A stretch of 64,000 nt of DNA from Chlamydiales bacterium (GTDB lineage: Bacteria > Chlamydiota > Chlamydiia > Chlamydiales > Simkaniaceae), in NCBI GenBank assembly GCA_024233515.1, contig JACKPO010000007.1, forward strand, positions 31,516-95,515. Direction: 5' to 3'. Each line of letters opens with the position of its first letter. Positions within the stretch are counted from its first letter, which is position 1. A model generated the notes under the pieces. That model saw only the letters and a program-made list of their open reading frames with translations, did not search any database and was not told the DNA's origin. Made by a program: the position numbers and the translations under genes. Below are positions 19,064-27,510 of this stretch, one piece after another.

Positions 19064-20178
19064 AAGTTGGAATTCCAAAAGAAGTAAAAGATCATGAATA
19101 CCGTGTTGGAGCAACCCCTGCAATGGTCAAAGCCCTTGTCAAAGGGGGGCATACCGTTATGGTACAGAAGGGAGCTGGAAGTAAAATTGGGTTTGAGGAC
19201 GAAGATTACAAAAAAGCGGGTGCCCAGATTGTAGAAAGGCCGGAGCTGGTTTATGAGGCTGAGATGGTGATTAAGGTCAAAGAGCCTCAGCCAAATGAGT
19301 ATCCTCTTTTAAAAGAAAACCAAATCCTTTTCTGTTACCTTCACCTAGCTCCAGATCCAAAGCAAACGGAAGCCCTTCTAAAACAAAAAGTGGTTGGGAT
19401 CGCCTTCGAAACGGTGACCGATTGTAAAGGACGTCTTCCCTTACTCACTCCTATGAGTGAAGTAGCAGGGCGGATCTCGATCCATGCAGGGGCGAATTCT
19501 CTGCACATGGCCGCGGGAGGCCGAGGGACACTTCTAGGAGGTGTCCCTGGAGTAGCTCCCGGAAAAGTTGTGATCATAGGGGGTGGAGTCGTAGGGACAC
19601 AAGCAGCAAAAATGGCTCGTGGATTAGGAGCCGACGTCACCATATTAGATAGCAATCTCGATCGCCTGCGCGAGCTAGATGATCTCTTTGAAGGGCGCCT
19701 TAAAACACTCTATTCAACCCCAGTGACCATTGAAGAAGAGCTTTCTTCATGCGATATCGTTGTCGGAGCTGTGTTGATTCCTGGAAAACTCACCCCAAAG
19801 CTTATTACGAAAGATATCGTGAAGAAAATGAGACATGGATCGGTCATTGTGGATGTTGCGATAGATCAAGGGGGATGCGCAGAAACATCACGTCCTACCA
19901 CTCACTCCGATCCGATTTTTGTTCAAGATAACGTTGTTCACTACTGCGTCGCCAACATGCCTGGAGCCTGCGCAAGGACTGCAACGATTGCTCTCACGAA
20001 TAGTGTTCTCCCTTTTGCATTAAAGCTTGCTGAAAAAGGTTACAAAGAAGCCTTGCTCCAAGACCCTCATCTTTTAGATGGGCTCAACGTTTGCTTAGGA
20101 AAAGTCACGAATGAGCATGTTGCCCACGACCTGAACTATGCCTTCCATCCCCCAAAAGAGGTGCTAAGCAGCCTGTGA
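19060..20178 (+). CDS. ald: Alanine dehydrogenase
   Basis: This 372-aa NAD-dependent enzyme interconverts L-alanine and pyruvate plus ammonia. The N-terminus [17 protein letters not shown] is diagnostic. The Rossmann motif is GGGVVGTQAAKMARGLGA, and the signature around VDVAIDQGGCAETSRPT carries substrate-pocket residues. Length equals typical Ald. It overlaps dapF (ATGA) and the SNF2 helicase start (GTGA), so all are likely co-translated. Placement beside dapF suggests an amino-acid or cell-wall supply theme, but this is contextual inference. Confidence 0.93.
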   Translation: MKVGIPKEVKDHEYRVGATPAMVKALVKGGHTVMVQKGAGSKIGFEDEDYKKAGAQIVERPELVYEAEMVIKVKEPQPNEYPLLKENQILFCYLHLAPDPKQTEALLKQKVVGIAFETVTDCKGRLPLLTPMSEVAGRISIHAGANSLHMAAGGRGTLLGGVPGVAPGKVVIIGGGVVGTQAAKMARGLGADVTILDSNLDRLRELDDLFEGRLKTLYSTPVTIEEELSSCDIVVGAVLIPGKLTPKLITKDIVKKMRHGSVIVDVAIDQGGCAETSRPTTHSDPIFVQDNVVHYCVANMPGACARTATIALTNSVLPFALKLAEKGYKEALLQDPHLLDGLNVCLGKVTNEHVAHDLNYAFHPPKEVLSSL

Positions 20179-23100
20179 AAACCCCTTTTCAGGATAAGCA
20201 CAATCAAGCAGGGCAAGCTCTCATCCAAGCGGGGGATGTGAAAAGCATTGTCTTCTCTGGAGGGACCTATCAGGTTGAAGTTCAAGATGCGCAGCAGAAA
20301 GAGGAGTTTTGGCCCTTTCTCCAAGTCAATGATGAAGGAGAAGTGAAAGATGCCTTTTGCACTTGCGCAGAGGCAGAAAAGTATCGCTCATGTCCTCATT
20401 TGGCAGCAGCGCTTTTGAAAATCCAGAATGACGAACCCCTCCATATTCGATTTGAAGAAAGCTTTTGGAACAAGCTGTGTACGATTGCGTTTAAACGGCA
20501 TGGCATTGACCCAAAAATCCTCAAGAAAAAAGGGGAAAAAGACTATGTGGCTCAAGCTGAAAGTGGAGAAGTCCTCTTCACCCTTACAGTGAAAACTGCT
20601 AAGGGAAAATCTCTTATAAAAGAGCTCATTTTTGAAAGAGAAGAAGAAACAGAAGAGACCTCCCTAAAATTTTCCAACCTCCCTCCCGAAGAACTTGCCC
20701 TATGGAAACGGGGGACTCCAACCCAAGAACTCCAGTATGAACTTTCCTATTGGTCAGATCTTGCAAAATGGATGCTTCTGCAAGAAGAATTTCATCTTCC
20801 TTACTCCATTGATTTTAGTCAGACGGGGAAAATGCTTCCCAAGCAAGTCACCCTTCATTTCAAAGATCTTGATTTTCAGTTTTATATTGCCGAAGTGAAT
20901 TGGAAAGAGATTATTCCCTCATTAAAGCAGGTCAAGTCTTCTCTTCCTGTCCATGAGTTTCGCGATGTCTCCGTGAAGAAAATGACCTATGATCCGAAAG
21001 AGAAAGTTCTCCATATTTCCTCAAAACCTTTAGAGGATAAACCTGGAGACCATGCGATCAAAGTTGGAGATTGGGAATATTTCCCTGAAAATGGCTTTTT
21101 TCCAGCAAAAACCAGCCCCCTTCTGAAGCAAAAAGCGATTCCAGAAGAAAAGCTTGGGGAATTTATCGATCACAACGTGAAAGCTGTTGAAAAATATTTA
21201 GAAGGAGAAACGATTACCCGAGAGCCTGTCACTCCACAATACGATCTCTTCTTTGATGAAAATAAGCAGCTACACATCAGCTCCTATGCCTTTGAAAAAG
21301 GAGACCTTCAACAAGCCACATCAGCCCTTTTTCATTCCTGGGCCTACGTAACCGGAAGAGGATTTTTTCCTCTCAAAGAGATGCTCTTTGAAACCACACA
21401 AACCATTGTGCCCCCTGATCAAATTGGTGATTTTATCAACCAGTACCGTTTATGGCTCAACGAACACGATGGATTCCAAATCCACCTTTCAAATGTAGAA
21501 TTTAAGCTGACCTACTCCTTTGATCTCAAAAAACTCACCTTTGAAAGTGAATCAGGGTCCTATGAAGGGAGTGATGAGATTCTCGATTTCGGTGACTGGC
21601 TCTACATGAAGGGAAAGGGGTTTTACAAAAAAGTACGCGCCCGAGGGCTTGGGCAGATCTCCCCCGGCCGTGTTTTGAAAGCAAAAGAAATCCCCCTTTT
21701 CATCCATGAGAACCAAGAAGAGCTAGAGCAAATCAAAAACTTCTTCAGCCCAACGTGTCCCTTAGAAAAAGCAGGGATCAATATCTCGATGGACGACAAA
21801 CGGCGGATTATCGTTGAGCCTCAATACTTCTACCGAGCTGAATATGAAGGAAAGGAGATCCACTACTTTGGGGATTTTGCCTATGTTCCTGGGGAAGGGT
21901 TTTCAGAAATTCCACCCCCTGCCCGTCTCCCTGAAAAATACCGGAAGAAAACCATCATCGACGAAAGTCGCGAGCCCCTTTTTATTACTGTTGAACTCAC
22001 AAAACTTAAAGCCTTCATCATCAAAATCGATCGCCGCCTAAAAAAACCGAATAACCTGTCGTTAAAAGTCAATAAGATCGAAAAAACAGAAGGAAAAGAG
22101 TGGGAAGCAGAACTTGTCTATGTCAGTGAGCATGGCGAAGAAAGCTTAAGCGTTATTAAAGAAAGTATCGACCGTCACCGCTCCTATGCAATTACCGAAG
22201 CCGGTCTCCTCTTTTTCAAAGATCCCCGTTTTAATTGGCTTCGTGAATTAGGAGAAGTCCATGATGACACCCTGACCCTTTCAACCCTCGGATGGATCCG
22301 TCTCAGAACCTTTGAAAATGTTGAAGAACCAAAAGAAAATACAGCAGAAGCTCAAAAAACGCGGGCCCTTCTTGAAGAGCTTGATCGCTTTGAAACCTCA
22401 GATATTCTCAATCTTGATGGACTCCAAAGTACCCTCCGTCCTTACCAAGAAGTAGGGATGAAGTGGCTATGGTTCCTCTACTCCTATGGCCTTTCCGGGC
22501 TCCTTTGCGATGACATGGGACTCGGGAAAACACACCAAGCTATGGCACTTCTTGCCGCCTCGCGTAATGCAAGAGGGGAGAAAAAGCCACAATACTTTAT
22601 CGTTTGTCCCACCTCTGTCCTTTACCATTGGGAAGATCTCCTCCAGAAGTTTTTACCCGACTTTAAAGTTGTCGTTTTTTATGGAACGCAACGGACCCTC
22701 AAGTCATTTAATCAATCTGCAGATATTCTCTTAACCTCTTATGGAACGCTACGGAGCGAGCGTGAACTCATTGCCACCCTTGACTTTGATGTTGCCATTC
22801 TAGATGAGATCCAAATCGCTAAAAATGCCCAATCGCAAACCCATCAAGCCCTTTCGATGCTCAAAGCTAAGACCAAGATAGGACTTTCAGGAACCCCCAT
22901 TGAAAATCGACTCCTAGAACTCAAAGCACTTTTCGATATTGTCCTTCCGGGCTATATGCCAGGGCAAACAGCTTACCGTGAAATTTTTGTGAATCCCATC
23001 GAGAAACTCCATGATCAAGAAAAGCGAGTGCTCCTTTCCCGCCTCATTCATCCCTTCGTCATGAGACGGAAGAAAAGTGAAGTCCTCGATGATCTCCCTG

Positions 23101-23852
23101 AAAAAATTGAAGAGATCGCCTATTGCTTCCTCTCAGAAGAGCAGAAAAAGCTTTACCGTGATGTTGTGAAAAAATCACGCGAGACCCTCCTTAAAGATAT
23201 TGAAAATCAAGACAAAGATGTCCCATACATGCACGTCTTTGCCCTCCTCAATACCCTCAAACAAATCTGCAACCATCCCGCGCTGGTTTCTAAAAATATC
23301 AAAGACTATCAGAAGCATCAAAGTGGGAAGTGGGATCTGTTTGTCGAACTCCTAGAAGAAACCCGAGGAAGTGGACAAAAACTTGTCGTTTTCTCGCAGT
23401 ATCTCGATATGATGACCATCATTGAGAGTTATCTCAAAGAACACAAAATTGGCTATGCCACGATCCGTGGATCAACACAAGATCGGAAAAAACAACTGAA
23501 GAAATTTAAAGAAGATCCTGAGTGTGAGGTTTTTGTTGCCTCTCTTAAAGCAGCGGGAACTGGAGTTGACCTTACCGCCGCCTCCGTTGTCATCCACTAT
23601 GACCGCTGGTGGAATCCTGCAAAAGAAAACCAAGCGACTGACCGTGTGCACCGCATTGGGCAAAACCGTGGGGTTCAAGTCTTCAAAATGGTCAACAAGC
23701 ACTCCATTGAAGAGCATATTCATGCTCTCATCGAAAAGAAGATCTCCTTAACCGAAGGTGTCATTGGTTATGACGATCAGGACCAAATCAAACACCTTGA
23801 CCGCGATGATCTCATCCAACTACTCAATCAAATGACAAGGGACGTTCATTAG
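20175..23852 (+). CDS. SNF2-family helicase with SWIM zinc finger
   Basis: This 1225-aa protein begins with a SWIM-type zinc finger (Cys 62, Cys 64, Cys 73, His 75: FCTC then SCPH). A large middle region follows, then a SWI2/SNF2 ATPase. Helicase motifs are CDDMGLGKTHQA (motif I, about 778), LDEIQIAKN (motif II, about 876), GLSGTPIENRL (III) and DRVHRIGQNRG (VI). Chlamydiae encode such enzymes (CT555, CT708). They are DNA translocases rather than strand-separating helicases; targets may include RNA polymerase or nucleoprotein complexes (inference). The start is GTG overlapping ald. The stop is followed within 8 bp by a family A element. Confidence 0.92.
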   Translation: MKTPFQDKHNQAGQALIQAGDVKSIVFSGGTYQVEVQDAQQKEEFWPFLQVNDEGEVKDAFCTCAEAEKYRSCPHLAAALLKIQNDEPLHIRFEESFWNKLCTIAFKRHGIDPKILKKKGEKDYVAQAESGEVLFTLTVKTAKGKSLIKELIFEREEETEETSLKFSNLPPEELALWKRGTPTQELQYELSYWSDLAKWMLLQEEFHLPYSIDFSQTGKMLPKQVTLHFKDLDFQFYIAEVNWKEIIPSLKQVKSSLPVHEFRDVSVKKMTYDPKEKVLHISSKPLEDKPGDHAIKVGDWEYFPENGFFPAKTSPLLKQKAIPEEKLGEFIDHNVKAVEKYLEGETITREPVTPQYDLFFDENKQLHISSYAFEKGDLQQATSALFHSWAYVTGRGFFPLKEMLFETTQTIVPPDQIGDFINQYRLWLNEHDGFQIHLSNVEFKLTYSFDLKKLTFESESGSYEGSDEILDFGDWLYMKGKGFYKKVRARGLGQISPGRVLKAKEIPLFIHENQEELEQIKNFFSPTCPLEKAGINISMDDKRRIIVEPQYFYRAEYEGKEIHYFGDFAYVPGEGFSEIPPPARLPEKYRKKTIIDESREPLFITVELTKLKAFIIKIDRRLKKPNNLSLKVNKIEKTEGKEWEAELVYVSEHGEESLSVIKESIDRHRSYAITEAGLLFFKDPRFNWLRELGEVHDDTLTLSTLGWIRLRTFENVEEPKENTAEAQKTRALLEELDRFETSDILNLDGLQSTLRPYQEVGMKWLWFLYSYGLSGLLCDDMGLGKTHQAMALLAASRNARGEKKPQYFIVCPTSVLYHWEDLLQKFLPDFKVVVFYGTQRTLKSFNQSADILLTSYGTLRSERELIATLDFDVAILDEIQIAKNAQSQTHQALSMLKAKTKIGLSGTPIENRLLELKALFDIVLPGYMPGQTAYREIFVNPIEKLHDQEKRVLLSRLIHPFVMRRKKSEVLDDLPEKIEEIAYCFLSEEQKKLYRDVVKKSRETLLKDIENQDKDVPYMHVFALLNTLKQICNHPALVSKNIKDYQKHQSGKWDLFVELLEETRGSGQKLVVFSQYLDMMTIIESYLKEHKIGYATIRGSTQDRKKQLKKFKEDPECEVFVASLKAAGTGVDLTAASVVIHYDRWWNPAKENQATDRVHRIGQNRGVQVFKMVNKHSIEEHIHALIEKKISLTEGVIGYDDQDQIKHLDRDDLIQLLNQMTRDVH

Positions 23853-23857
23853 GTATA

Positions 23858-24021
23858 ACGCGAATTCGGGATTAGACCTCTATGATAACACTCATCTTTT
23901 TGCAATCTTTTTAGGAAAAACTGCTTGAAGATAGCTCTGCGGCTATCTACTTCGCAGATTTTTCTAAAAATCTCCTCAAAAATCTAAGCGTTCTCATAGG
24001 GACCTAATCCCGAATTCGCGT
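23858..24021. repeat. 164-bp inverted-repeat element, family A copy 2
   Basis: Nearly identical to copy 1 and the same length. The ends are perfect inverted copies (acgcgaattcgggattag and its complement). It is flanked on both sides by taggtata (23850-23857 and 24022-24029), an 8-bp apparent target duplication. It separates the SNF2 stop from the convergent DsbB-like gene. Confidence 0.88.
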
Positions 24022-24030
24022 TAGGTATAG

Positions 24031-24438
24031 TTATTGCCTATTGCGCCATCTGACTAAGAACACCTCTGTTCCGATCAAAACCGCAAGAGAAAAGACCCCA
24101 TTATAGAGAGGAGGAGGAAGTCCTAGAATGCGCCAGGATGGTCCCGTTTGCTCTGTTCGTTTCTTTTGGCAAGGAGAGCCCAGAAATCCGAACTGAACGC
24201 AGGTATGGTAGCTTGCGAGGATCACTCCTGCCAAAAAGCAGACCTGAATCACTCGAATCACCCCTTGTTTCCAACGGACAAAAAGTCCCAGGATGGCAAG
24301 TCCTCCTACAGTGAAGTAGGGGATCCGTTGCAATTGGCAGAGAATGCAAGGACGGATACCAAGAACATACTCAACGAAAAAAGAGATAGCCAGAGATGCT
24401 ACCGCAATCCCCAGGAAGATCCATAATGCTCGTTTCAT
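24031..24438 (-). CDS. DsbB/BdbC-like disulfide bond formation membrane protein
   Basis: This 135-aa protein has four hydrophobic segments and two cysteine pairs in the DsbB arrangement: CILC at residues 31-34 in the first periplasmic loop, and Cys 80 / Cys 90 (CVQFGFLGSPC) in the second. DsbB-type proteins pass electrons from periplasmic thiol oxidases to quinone. In chlamydiae the disulfide-crosslinked outer envelope makes such a system important. No thioredoxin-like DsbA partner is adjacent. Short length is typical of the BdbC subgroup. Confidence 0.88.
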   Translation of the reverse strand: MKRALWIFLGIAVASLAISFFVEYVLGIRPCILCQLQRIPYFTVGGLAILGLFVRWKQGVIRVIQVCFLAGVILASYHTCVQFGFLGSPCQKKRTEQTGPSWRILGLPPPLYNGVFSLAVLIGTEVFLVRWRNRQ

Positions 24439-24561
24439 ACTTTTTTACTTACAAAATCTGGGGCATTTTTGCACGGAAATTATGCGTAAATTTTACCCTG
24501 TCCTAAAAATTTTACTTGGAGGTATGTTGAGGGCATCTAAAAAAACCACTATGAGGTTTAC

Positions 24562-24687
24562 ATGAAAAAACTTTTGATTTTAGGGACTCTTTTTATTGGA
24601 ATTTCCTCTTCATGGACATGTAGTTACTGCAACCAAGGTAACCCAGACATTATTGACTGGTGTGACTACTGCGGCAAAAAAAGGTAA
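24562..24687 (+). CDS. Small secreted protein with paired CxxC motifs
   Basis: A 41-codon reading frame starts at an ATG preceded by GAGG. The first about 18 residues form a plausible signal peptide (MKKLLILGTLFIGISSS). The rest carries two CxxC pairs, CSYC and CDYC, spaced like a zinc knuckle, and ends in GKKR. I do not recognise it. A tiny exported metal- or redox-active peptide is one reading. It lies between the DsbB-like gene (divergent) and der. Coding status rests on the RBS, signal-like start and ordered cysteines. Confidence 0.5.
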   Translation: MKKLLILGTLFIGISSSWTCSYCNQGNPDIIDWCDYCGKKR

Positions 24688-24759
24688 ACTAAAAATTTAA
24701 AGCGATTCCGAAGGGAGCTGCTTGGGGTTTTAATCGGCGGTCTGGTATGATCTTTGGTG

Positions 24760-26175
24760 ATGAATAAAACAAAGATTGCACTTATCGGCCGCCCGAACGT
24801 GGGAAAATCGGCTCTCTTCAATCGGATCGCAAAAAAGCGGATCGCGATTGTCGATGAAATGGAAGGGGTGACCCGAGACCGGCTCTATGCAGAAGCAGAG
24901 CTTTTTGGTCGTCCCTTTGAGATCATCGATACAGGGGGAATCGATGAAAAGTCGGGGATTCCTTTTGCAGAAGAGGTGAAGCGCCAAGCAGAAATTGCCA
25001 TTCTTGAGGCCGATAGTCTCATCATGGTTGTTGATTCTCGCATTGGAGTAACGAACTTAGATGAGCATGTTGCAGATCTTCTTATGCGGAGTGGAAAGCC
25101 CATAACACTTGCTGTGAACAAAGTGGACAATGAAGATGAGTCCCGACTTGCTTCCTTTTATTCCTTGGGGATTGAGAATGTGTTTGGTGTCTCTGCCATC
25201 CAGGGGCGGAACATCGTCGAGATGTTAGAAGCAGCGCTGAAGCCGTGCCCTATCATTGAAGATGTGGAAAGAGAGCTACCAGGGATTAAAGTGGCGATTA
25301 TTGGACGCGCTAATGCTGGAAAGTCGACCCTCATCAATACCCTTCTGAACGAACCTCGATGTGTGGTGAGTCCCATTGCGGGAACAACCCGTGACTCCAT
25401 TGACGTTCAACTGGAATGGGAAGGGGAAACCTTTACTATCATTGATACTGCAGGGATCCGTCGGAAAAAGTCTGAACACGAAGTTGTCGACAAATTTGCG
25501 GCGATACGGACAGAAAGAGCCATTGAACGGGCTGATGTTTGTATTTTAATGCTTGATTCCCAGGAAGGGATGACAGCTCAGGAAAAGAGGATTGCTAACC
25601 TCATTGAAGAAAAAGGGAAGGGATGTCTCCTCTTTTTCAATAAGTGGGACCTTGTCAAAGGGTTCCGTATGGAGCACTGCAAGAAAAGCTTAGAGATTGA
25701 AGCCTCTTTCATCACCTACTGCCCCACCCTTTTTGGATCGGCAAAAACAGGGCGAAAGCTTGATGAGCTATTTCCTCTTATTCGAGAAATTTATGCTGAT
25801 TTAACGATGAGAATCTCCACGGGGCAACTTAACAAATTCGTCGAGAAGACGATCGCAAAAGTTCACCCACCCATGATTCAAGGAAAACGCCTTCGGATCT
25901 ACTACATGGCGCAGATCGACGTTTCTCCCCCACGGTTTGTTTTCTTTGTGAATCAACCGAAGCTCCTTGGTGATACCTATAAAAAGTACCTGATTAACCA
26001 GTTTCGGAAGGCCTACCGTTACACCGGGGTTCCTCTAACGTTTTATCTTAAAGGAAAGAAACGTCAGGAGAAGAAGAAAAAATCTCATGATGGAGAGTTT
26101 TTAGAAGAAGAACTTTGCTTCGAGAACGTTGGATCCCATTTGAATTCTTCCCCATCAATGACGACCTTTCGGTAA
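24760..26175 (+). CDS. der: GTPase Der (EngA), double-domain ribosome biogenesis GTPase
   Basis: This 471-aa protein has two tandem G domains and a C-terminal KH-like domain and acts in 50S subunit maturation. G1 motifs are GRPNVGKSALFNR and GRANAGKSTLINT; G3 motifs are DTGGID and DTAGIRR; G4 motifs are NKVD and NKWD. A TTG and GTG lie in frame just upstream, but ATG at 24760 is conserved. The C-terminus runs about 30 residues past the usual KKK-rich end and overlaps the 3' end of the convergent YidD-like gene by 91 bp. Confidence 0.95.
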   Translation: MNKTKIALIGRPNVGKSALFNRIAKKRIAIVDEMEGVTRDRLYAEAELFGRPFEIIDTGGIDEKSGIPFAEEVKRQAEIAILEADSLIMVVDSRIGVTNLDEHVADLLMRSGKPITLAVNKVDNEDESRLASFYSLGIENVFGVSAIQGRNIVEMLEAALKPCPIIEDVERELPGIKVAIIGRANAGKSTLINTLLNEPRCVVSPIAGTTRDSIDVQLEWEGETFTIIDTAGIRRKKSEHEVVDKFAAIRTERAIERADVCILMLDSQEGMTAQEKRIANLIEEKGKGCLLFFNKWDLVKGFRMEHCKKSLEIEASFITYCPTLFGSAKTGRKLDELFPLIREIYADLTMRISTGQLNKFVEKTIAKVHPPMIQGKRLRIYYMAQIDVSPPRFVFFVNQPKLLGDTYKKYLINQFRKAYRYTGVPLTFYLKGKKRQEKKKKSHDGEFLEEELCFENVGSHLNSSPSMTTFR

Positions 26176-26501
26176 ACCCACTCCTCTTTATTTTCACGAA
26201 GAAGACGATCACATCCCATAATATATCCCTTGAGGAATCCATAGCGGCGCATAGCCAGAAGCATATAGCGAGAACTTGTGGGACGGAAGTGACTTCTCGG
26301 ACCATCCACAGGAGAAAGGATGTTTTGATGGAAGAGAATGACATACTCTGACAGACGGGTCATCACCCCTTTTTTTTCAGGAAGAGGAGGAATGCGACTT
26401 TTCTTATGGATGAGTTCTTCATCTTTTCCCCAGGGTTCCACAAAACCCACCTCCCCAAACAGAGGGACGAAGCAAACAACCATAAAGATGAGAAGTCTCA
26501 T
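26085..26501 (-). CDS. Exported YidD-like protein
   Basis: This 138-aa protein has an N-terminal hydrophobic signal-like segment, a charged linker, then a YidD-like block (YVILFHQNILSPVDGPRS and FRPTSSRYMLLAMRRYG) ending in a GCDRLLR-like motif. YidD members assist membrane protein insertion. Here the usual PTCSxY cysteine is Ser, so the domain is divergent, and an exported form is unusual. It abuts the downstream stop of the lipoprotein gene (shared base at 26501), forming a two-gene minus-strand unit. Its 3' end runs antisense into der. Confidence 0.78.
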   Translation of the reverse strand: MRLLIFMVVCFVPLFGEVGFVEPWGKDEELIHKKSRIPPLPEKKGVMTRLSEYVILFHQNILSPVDGPRSHFRPTSSRYMLLAMRRYGFLKGYIMGCDRLLRENKEEWVYRKVVIDGEEFKWDPTFSKQSSSSKNSPS

Positions 26502-27448
26502 TAGAACCCAAACTTTAACATTAAAACAGGGAACAGGCCATTCCGGTTCATCGCAGGGTGCGCAACCCTTTCATAGAGACGCTCATTGTAAAGCTTTGCA
26601 CTTTCTCCCGCTCCATAAATTCCTCCGAAATACCACCCAGCCTCAAAACTTGTTGTAATGATTCCTGCGGCTAAATGTCCATGGGTATAGAAGTGAACAG
26701 CCGCCCAGATAAAAAGTCCGTTCAGGAGGAAAGAGGTCAATGCTGATTGTTTTTGGCCTACATAAAGATATCCCGCTCCCGGTAGAAGGGCGTTCAAGGT
26801 TTGGGCTTTAGAGACAGATTTTTTTTTTGCGTCATACTCCCGTAATAGATCTCTGAGGTAAGTTTTAGAGGGATCGCACCTCTCAGCCACACGGATTTCC
26901 TCGAGATTTCCCTCGATCATGACGGTCGATAACCTCAGCTTCTTCGCTGTTTCTGGAAAATGATGATCAATGACCCGGAGGACATACTCTGCCTTATCCG
27001 TGTCTCCCGTTTCCAGATAACTTTCATACATAATCACAAGGAGGTCATGATAGGCAGGAAAGGTCTTTGTCGCAGTATAAAGAGAAGAATGGATGAACTC
27101 CTGCGTCACCTCATCGTACCGTTTCCCCAGATAGTAAGAGAGGAGGATCTGATACTGAATCTCTTCCAAACGAGTCTGTTTGCCAGGAGGAAGGAGAAAT
27201 TCAGAACGTTTGAATGTCGTAATCGCACGATATAGATCTAAATGCTCCGCAAACTTTTGAGCAATCACATATTCCTGCCCCCATGGTTCACTCTTTTCTG
27301 AAGGGGAAAGAGGAGGAAAAGAAGGAGGTAGACTTTTTAGATACTTATCCTGCACAGAGTAGTTGACTTGTGGTTCGATCTTATCGGGAACCCGATAACA
27401 TCCTACTGCAGCAAATAAGACTAATAATAGAAATATTATTCGTTTCAT
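26501..27448 (-). CDS. Lipoprotein with helical repeats and C-terminal hydrophobic region
   Basis: This 315-aa protein starts with a lipoprotein signal (MKRIIFLLLVLFAAVGC, lipobox AVGC). The middle, about residues 60-200, looks like TPR-type helical pairs, for example FAEHLDLYRAITTFKRSEF and SYLETGDTDKAEYVLR. The C-terminal part has short hydrophobic segments with LLPGAGYLYVGQKQSALTSF, a motif seen in small membrane-associated proteins. I infer an envelope lipoprotein of unknown function, transcribed with the YidD-like gene. Confidence 0.7.
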   Translation of the reverse strand: MKRIIFLLLVLFAAVGCYRVPDKIEPQVNYSVQDKYLKSLPPSFPPLSPSEKSEPWGQEYVIAQKFAEHLDLYRAITTFKRSEFLLPPGKQTRLEEIQYQILLSYYLGKRYDEVTQEFIHSSLYTATKTFPAYHDLLVIMYESYLETGDTDKAEYVLRVIDHHFPETAKKLRLSTVMIEGNLEEIRVAERCDPSKTYLRDLLREYDAKKKSVSKAQTLNALLPGAGYLYVGQKQSALTSFLLNGLFIWAAVHFYTHGHLAAGIITTSFEAGWYFGGIYGAGESAKLYNERLYERVAHPAMNRNGLFPVLMLKFGF

Positions 27449-27510
27449 ATGGAGAGATCATACCAAAACGGAAGTAAAAGTCTATAACATTGTCTATGGA
27501 TGGGCAACGA

